Shown here: one piece after another, positions 61,508 to 64,000 of the stretch
How the letters are laid out: each line of letters opens with the position of its first letter
How positions within the stretch are numbered: the stretch's first letter is position 1
Origin: Stutzerimonas stutzeri
GTDB lineage: Bacteria; Pseudomonadota; Gammaproteobacteria; Pseudomonadales; Pseudomonadaceae
NCBI RefSeq assembly: GCF_013522825.1
Contig: NZ_JAAMQZ010000015.1
Location: 56,254-120,253, forward strand
Length of the DNA: 64,000 bases
Direction of reading: 5' to 3'
Made by a program: the position numbers and the translations under genes
Notes under the pieces: generated by a model
Database searches by the model: none
Seen by the model: the letters and a program-made list of their open reading frames with translations, nothing else
Told to the model about the DNA's origin: nothing

Positions 61508-61909
61508 ATGAAATGTCCGGTTTGCGGCCAGGCTGAACTGGTCCACGACACCCGTAACCTGCCCTTTACCTACAAGGGCCAGATAACCGAGATTGCCGAC
61601 GTAACGGCAGACTGGTGCGATGCCTGCGGCGAGTGCCTGACAGGCCCTGGCGAAAGCGACCGCGTGATGAAGGCAATGACCGAGTTTCGTCAGCAGGTGA
61701 ATGCCCAGGATGGCAATCAGGAGCTGATTCGCAGTGTGCGCAAGCAGTTGCGGTTGAGCCAGCGTGAAGCGGCTGAGCTGTTCGGCGGTGGCCCGAATGC
61801 GTTTTCTCGCTACGAGCGAGGCAGCACGGAAGCACCGCAACCACTGGTGCAATTGTTCAAGATCCTGGGTCGGCACCCTGAATTGATCAACGAGCTTCGT
61901 CCAGGCTGA
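61508..61909 (+). CDS. mqsA: Antitoxin MqsA
   Basis: 133 aa from the ATG at 61508. The zinc domain has Cys3, Cys6, Cys37 and Cys40 (MKCPVCGQ and DWCDAC), exactly as in E. coli MqsA. The C-terminal Xre-type helix-turn-helix has QLRLSQREAAELFGGGPNAF and SRYERG. It neutralises MqsR through the N-terminal domain and represses the operon through the C-terminal one. GTG at 61502 is a less likely start. Confidence 0.95.
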   Translation: MKCPVCGQAELVHDTRNLPFTYKGQITEIADVTADWCDACGECLTGPGESDRVMKAMTEFRQQVNAQDGNQELIRSVRKQLRLSQREAAELFGGGPNAFSRYERGSTEAPQPLVQLFKILGRHPELINELRPG

Positions 61910-62004
61910 GTGTCGAAACCACTCTGCCGAACTGAAACGAAACGAACCGCCGCGGGGAGCGGAAAGCCCTGTTGAACGGGTTCGGCACGAAGCCACCGGC
62001 AAAA

Positions 62005-62030
62005 GCTTCGCGGGCAAGCCCGCTCCCACA
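62005..62030. repeat. REP-like hairpin
   Basis: GCTTCGCGGGCAAGCCCGCTCCCACA contains a CGGGC-AA-GCCCG stem and the TCCCACA tail of Pseudomonas REP units. It lies between mqsA and the AraC-type gene. Confidence 0.7.
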
Positions 62031-62110
62031 AAAGCACCTGCCTCGTGCAACAGGTTACCGGCGCATGGCCTTTTCACTTGTGCGCCACGCCAGCGCCAAG
62101 GGCGGCGGAG

Positions 62111-63199
62111 TTAGTGCTGCCTGGTATTGACCAGGTCGCTGTGCTGGCGCCACTGGCGAGGACTCACTCCGAACCACCGACGAAACGCACGCGAGAACGC
62201 GCTGGTTTCGGAGTAGCCAAGCAACGGAGCCAACTCCGAGATGGGCAACTGCTGCTGACGCATGTAGTAGGTCGCCAGTTCCTGACGTTGTTTGTCCACC
62301 AGCGTGGAGAAGCTCAACCCCTGCTCACGCAGGCGGCGCTGCAGCGACCAGCTGCTCATGCCCATCTGCTCGGCGATATCCTCCAGCACCGGCTCGCCCA
62401 ATAACAGCCGCTGACGAATCTGCGCGCGCGCATCGTCGACGATGTCCGGCTCCGTGCGCCCGGCCATGCTGAGCTGGCGCAGGGAATCCTGCATGACCAT
62501 CAACAGCACCGGATCGCTTCCCGGCATCGCCCGTGTCAAGCCGACCTTGGGAATCAGTAGCGAATTGCAGGGTTGTTCGAAATACACCGGCGCATCGAAA
62601 ACCTTGCTGTGCTCGTGCCAGTCCACCGGACGCGGGTGTTCGAAGTGCACCGCACGCGGAGCCCATTGGCTTCCGAGCACATGTCGGATCAGGTTGCGTG
62701 CCATGCCCAGGGTCAGTTCGGCATCCTGTCGTCGACAGAGGATGGCGCCGTGCCGAACCTGATAATCGAAACGATAGCATTCCCCATCGTCGACCAGACG
62801 AATCAGACTGTTGCGCTGGTGCAGCGGGAATGCGCGGGCGAAGTTGATCAGCGCCTGCTCCACCGTCGCCGAACACAGACCGATGTAACCCAGCAGCCCC
62901 AGTGCCTGCGGCTTGAACTGCTGACCATAGTACAGGCCGAAGTTGTCGCAACCCGATTGCCGCGCCGCTTCTTCCAGCACCTGGCAGTAATTCGGCAGCG
63001 CCAGGCTGAGGGTGGGATGCTGCAGCAAGTCCGGATCAATTCCGGACACTCCGAGCACACGTTCGGCATCCCCGCCCTGCCGCTCGATGAAACCGCACAG
63101 GCCGCTGGCGGCTGCGGCCAGCACGCCGGCATGTTTTTGCCCGCCAGTGACAAGGGCCAGACCAGCCGACGTATCCGTCTGATCGAACAGGGAACTCAT
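62111..63199 (-). CDS. AraC-family regulator (OruR-type, arabinose-binding-like N-terminus)
   Basis: 362 aa from the ATG at 63199, which has GGAGG five bases upstream; two earlier ATGs are possible. The N-terminal effector domain spans about 20-210 (LEEAARQSGCDNFGLYYGQQ, LGLLGYIGLCSATVEQALIN). The C-terminal double helix-turn-helix has LEDIAEQMGMSSWSLQRRL and ISELAPLLGYSETSAFSRAF. It is divergent from the aldehyde dehydrogenase and probably controls it. The effector is unknown. Confidence 0.9.
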   Translation of the reverse strand: MSSLFDQTDTSAGLALVTGGQKHAGVLAAAASGLCGFIERQGGDAERVLGVSGIDPDLLQHPTLSLALPNYCQVLEEAARQSGCDNFGLYYGQQFKPQALGLLGYIGLCSATVEQALINFARAFPLHQRNSLIRLVDDGECYRFDYQVRHGAILCRRQDAELTLGMARNLIRHVLGSQWAPRAVHFEHPRPVDWHEHSKVFDAPVYFEQPCNSLLIPKVGLTRAMPGSDPVLLMVMQDSLRQLSMAGRTEPDIVDDARAQIRQRLLLGEPVLEDIAEQMGMSSWSLQRRLREQGLSFSTLVDKQRQELATYYMRQQQLPISELAPLLGYSETSAFSRAFRRWFGVSPRQWRQHSDLVNTRQH

Positions 63200-63528
63200 C
63201 TGCGCCTCCATCGTAACCATCCGCGTCTTGAAGCAAGAACCACGCCGCGCTCCGCGAGCCCCGCCAAACCGCTCAAATAGACAGTGATGGCCCAGCCATC
63301 ACGCCCCAGCATGGCCCAGAAACGAGTAAACGGGAAACACGGGCACCAGAACCGTGCGCCCGAACTGACACTTCGCGAAACACTCACCAAGTTGACTCTG
63401 GACGACAGCGACGCCCTGTCCGGGTCAAGTCTGTCCCATGAATCTGTCTCATGATCAACCTGAGCCGCCTTTGAGAACCGGCCACGTGCAGCAACAACTA
63501 CAACAACAGTCGTTCGGAGGATTTCCCC
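63200..63528. promoter_or_regulatory. Divergent control region with tandem CTGTCyCATGA repeats
   Basis: 329 bases without a gene. CTGTCCCATGA (63431-63441) and CTGTCTCATGA (63444-63454) are direct repeats, and a partial third copy (CTGTCCGGGTC) lies at 63416. AraC-type regulators bind direct repeats, so this is the best candidate operator for the adjacent regulator. CGGAGG before the right-hand ATG is the ribosome-binding site. Confidence 0.45.
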
Positions 63529-64000
63529 ATGATTTACGCCCAACCCGGTACCGAAGGCGCCATCGTTTCCCTCAAGCCTCGCTACGGCAACTACATCGCA
63601 GGTGAGTTCGTGCCGCCCGTGAAGGGTGAGTACTTCGCCAACACCAGCCCGGTGGATGGCTCCTTGATCGGCGAATTCCCGCGCTCCGGCGCCGAGGATA
63701 TCGACAAGGCCCTGGATGCCGCCCACGCCGCCGCCGATGCCTGGGGCAAGACGTCCGTTCAGGAGCGTTCGCTGATCCTGCTGAAGATCGCCGACCGCAT
63801 CGAAGCCAACCTGGAAAAGCTCGCCGTTACCGAGACCTGGGACAACGGCAAGGCCGTGCGTGAAACCCTCAATGCCGACATCCCGCTGGCCGCCGACCAT
63901 TTCCGCTACTTCGCCGGCTGCCTGCGCGCCCAGGAGGGCAGCGCCGCCGAGATCAACGAGCACACCGCCGCGTACCACTTCCACGAGCCGCTGGGTGTGG
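63529..64000 (+). CDS. Acetaldehyde-type aldehyde dehydrogenase, N-terminal part (cut by window edge)
   Basis: The first 157 codons. The start ([20 protein letters not shown]) with [20 protein letters not shown] and [20 protein letters not shown] is that of ExaC/AldB-type NAD-dependent aldehyde dehydrogenases, which oxidise acetaldehyde and other short aldehydes to acids in ethanol or ethanolamine use. The catalytic Cys and Glu lie beyond the window. It is divergent from the AraC-type regulator at 62111-63199. Confidence 0.9.
   Translation, partial: MIYAQPGTEGAIVSLKPRYGNYIAGEFVPPVKGEYFANTSPVDGSLIGEFPRSGAEDIDKALDAAHAAADAWGKTSVQERSLILLKIADRIEANLEKLAVTETWDNGKAVRETLNADIPLAADHFRYFAGCLRAQEGSAAEINEHTAAYHFHEPLGV

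Overview
The window is chromosomal DNA of a GC-rich gammaproteobacterium and is almost certainly Pseudomonas. The order mtnP-nagZ-ldt-psrA-lexA-sulA-...-topA-DUF1653-fadA-fadB is the same as in P. aeruginosa PA3004 to PA3014, and uup, slt, yegS, rimO and the Pseudomonas-type REP palindromes agree. The P. mendocina/oleovorans lineage is my best guess but cannot be proved from the sequence alone. Boundaries cut a TonB-dependent receptor at the left end and an aldehyde dehydrogenase at the right end.

Layout. (1) 1-2000: a FecI/FecR cell-surface signalling system with its receptor. (2) 2.1-13.9 kb: housekeeping and small conserved genes (glutamine amidotransferase, UspA, Uup, Slt, MOSC protein, CheV, YegS), punctuated by short inverted-repeat elements. 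(3) 14.2-25.1 kb: a Wzx/Wzy-type exopolysaccharide cluster with an initiating WcaJ-like transferase, LMW-PTP phosphatase, Wzc tyrosine kinase, GH5 hydrolase, polymerase, two glycosyltransferases, a sugar-nucleotide reductase and the Wza exporter; no flippase is visible. (4) 26.0-31.4 kb: a six-gene, fully overlapping leftward operon encoding a stressosome-type module (RsbR, RsbS, RsbT, an RsbX-like phosphatase) joined to two histidine kinases. (5) 31.9-33.3 kb: rimO with a strong terminator. (6) 33.3-36.1 kb: a lower-GC accessory island of five small promiscuous genes resembling integron cassettes (GFA protein, helix-hairpin-helix protein, AadA-type aminoglycoside adenylyltransferase, GNAT acetyltransferase, small membrane-anchored protein), interrupted by a MITE-like element with perfect 19-bp terminal inverted repeats. 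(7) 36.3-45.2 kb: a stand-alone trpB, trmO, a penicillin-acylase lipoprotein, small proteins, mtnP, nagZ, an L,D-transpeptidase and psrA. (8) 45.3-55.3 kb: the SOS pair lexA-sulA, a drug/metabolite transporter, topA and fadBA. (9) 55.7-64 kb: oligopeptidase B, an acetylornithine aminotransferase, a crotonase, tRNA-Ser(GGA), the MqsR-MqsA toxin-antitoxin pair, and an AraC-type regulator divergent from an aldehyde dehydrogenase.

Regulatory sites that can be read directly are two LexA boxes and a sigma-70 promoter before lexA, two overlapping PsrA-type palindromes before psrA, and an exact MqsA palindrome before mqsR.

The most interesting unexplained structure is a set of five 128-270 bp elements (4390, 5791, 10837, 34963, 51811). 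They carry different terminal inverted repeats, but several share an internal core. Four of them end 0-2 bases from a stop codon of a neighbouring gene. Start codons were chosen from Shine-Dalgarno fit and family length, so many genes are shorter than their longest open frame.
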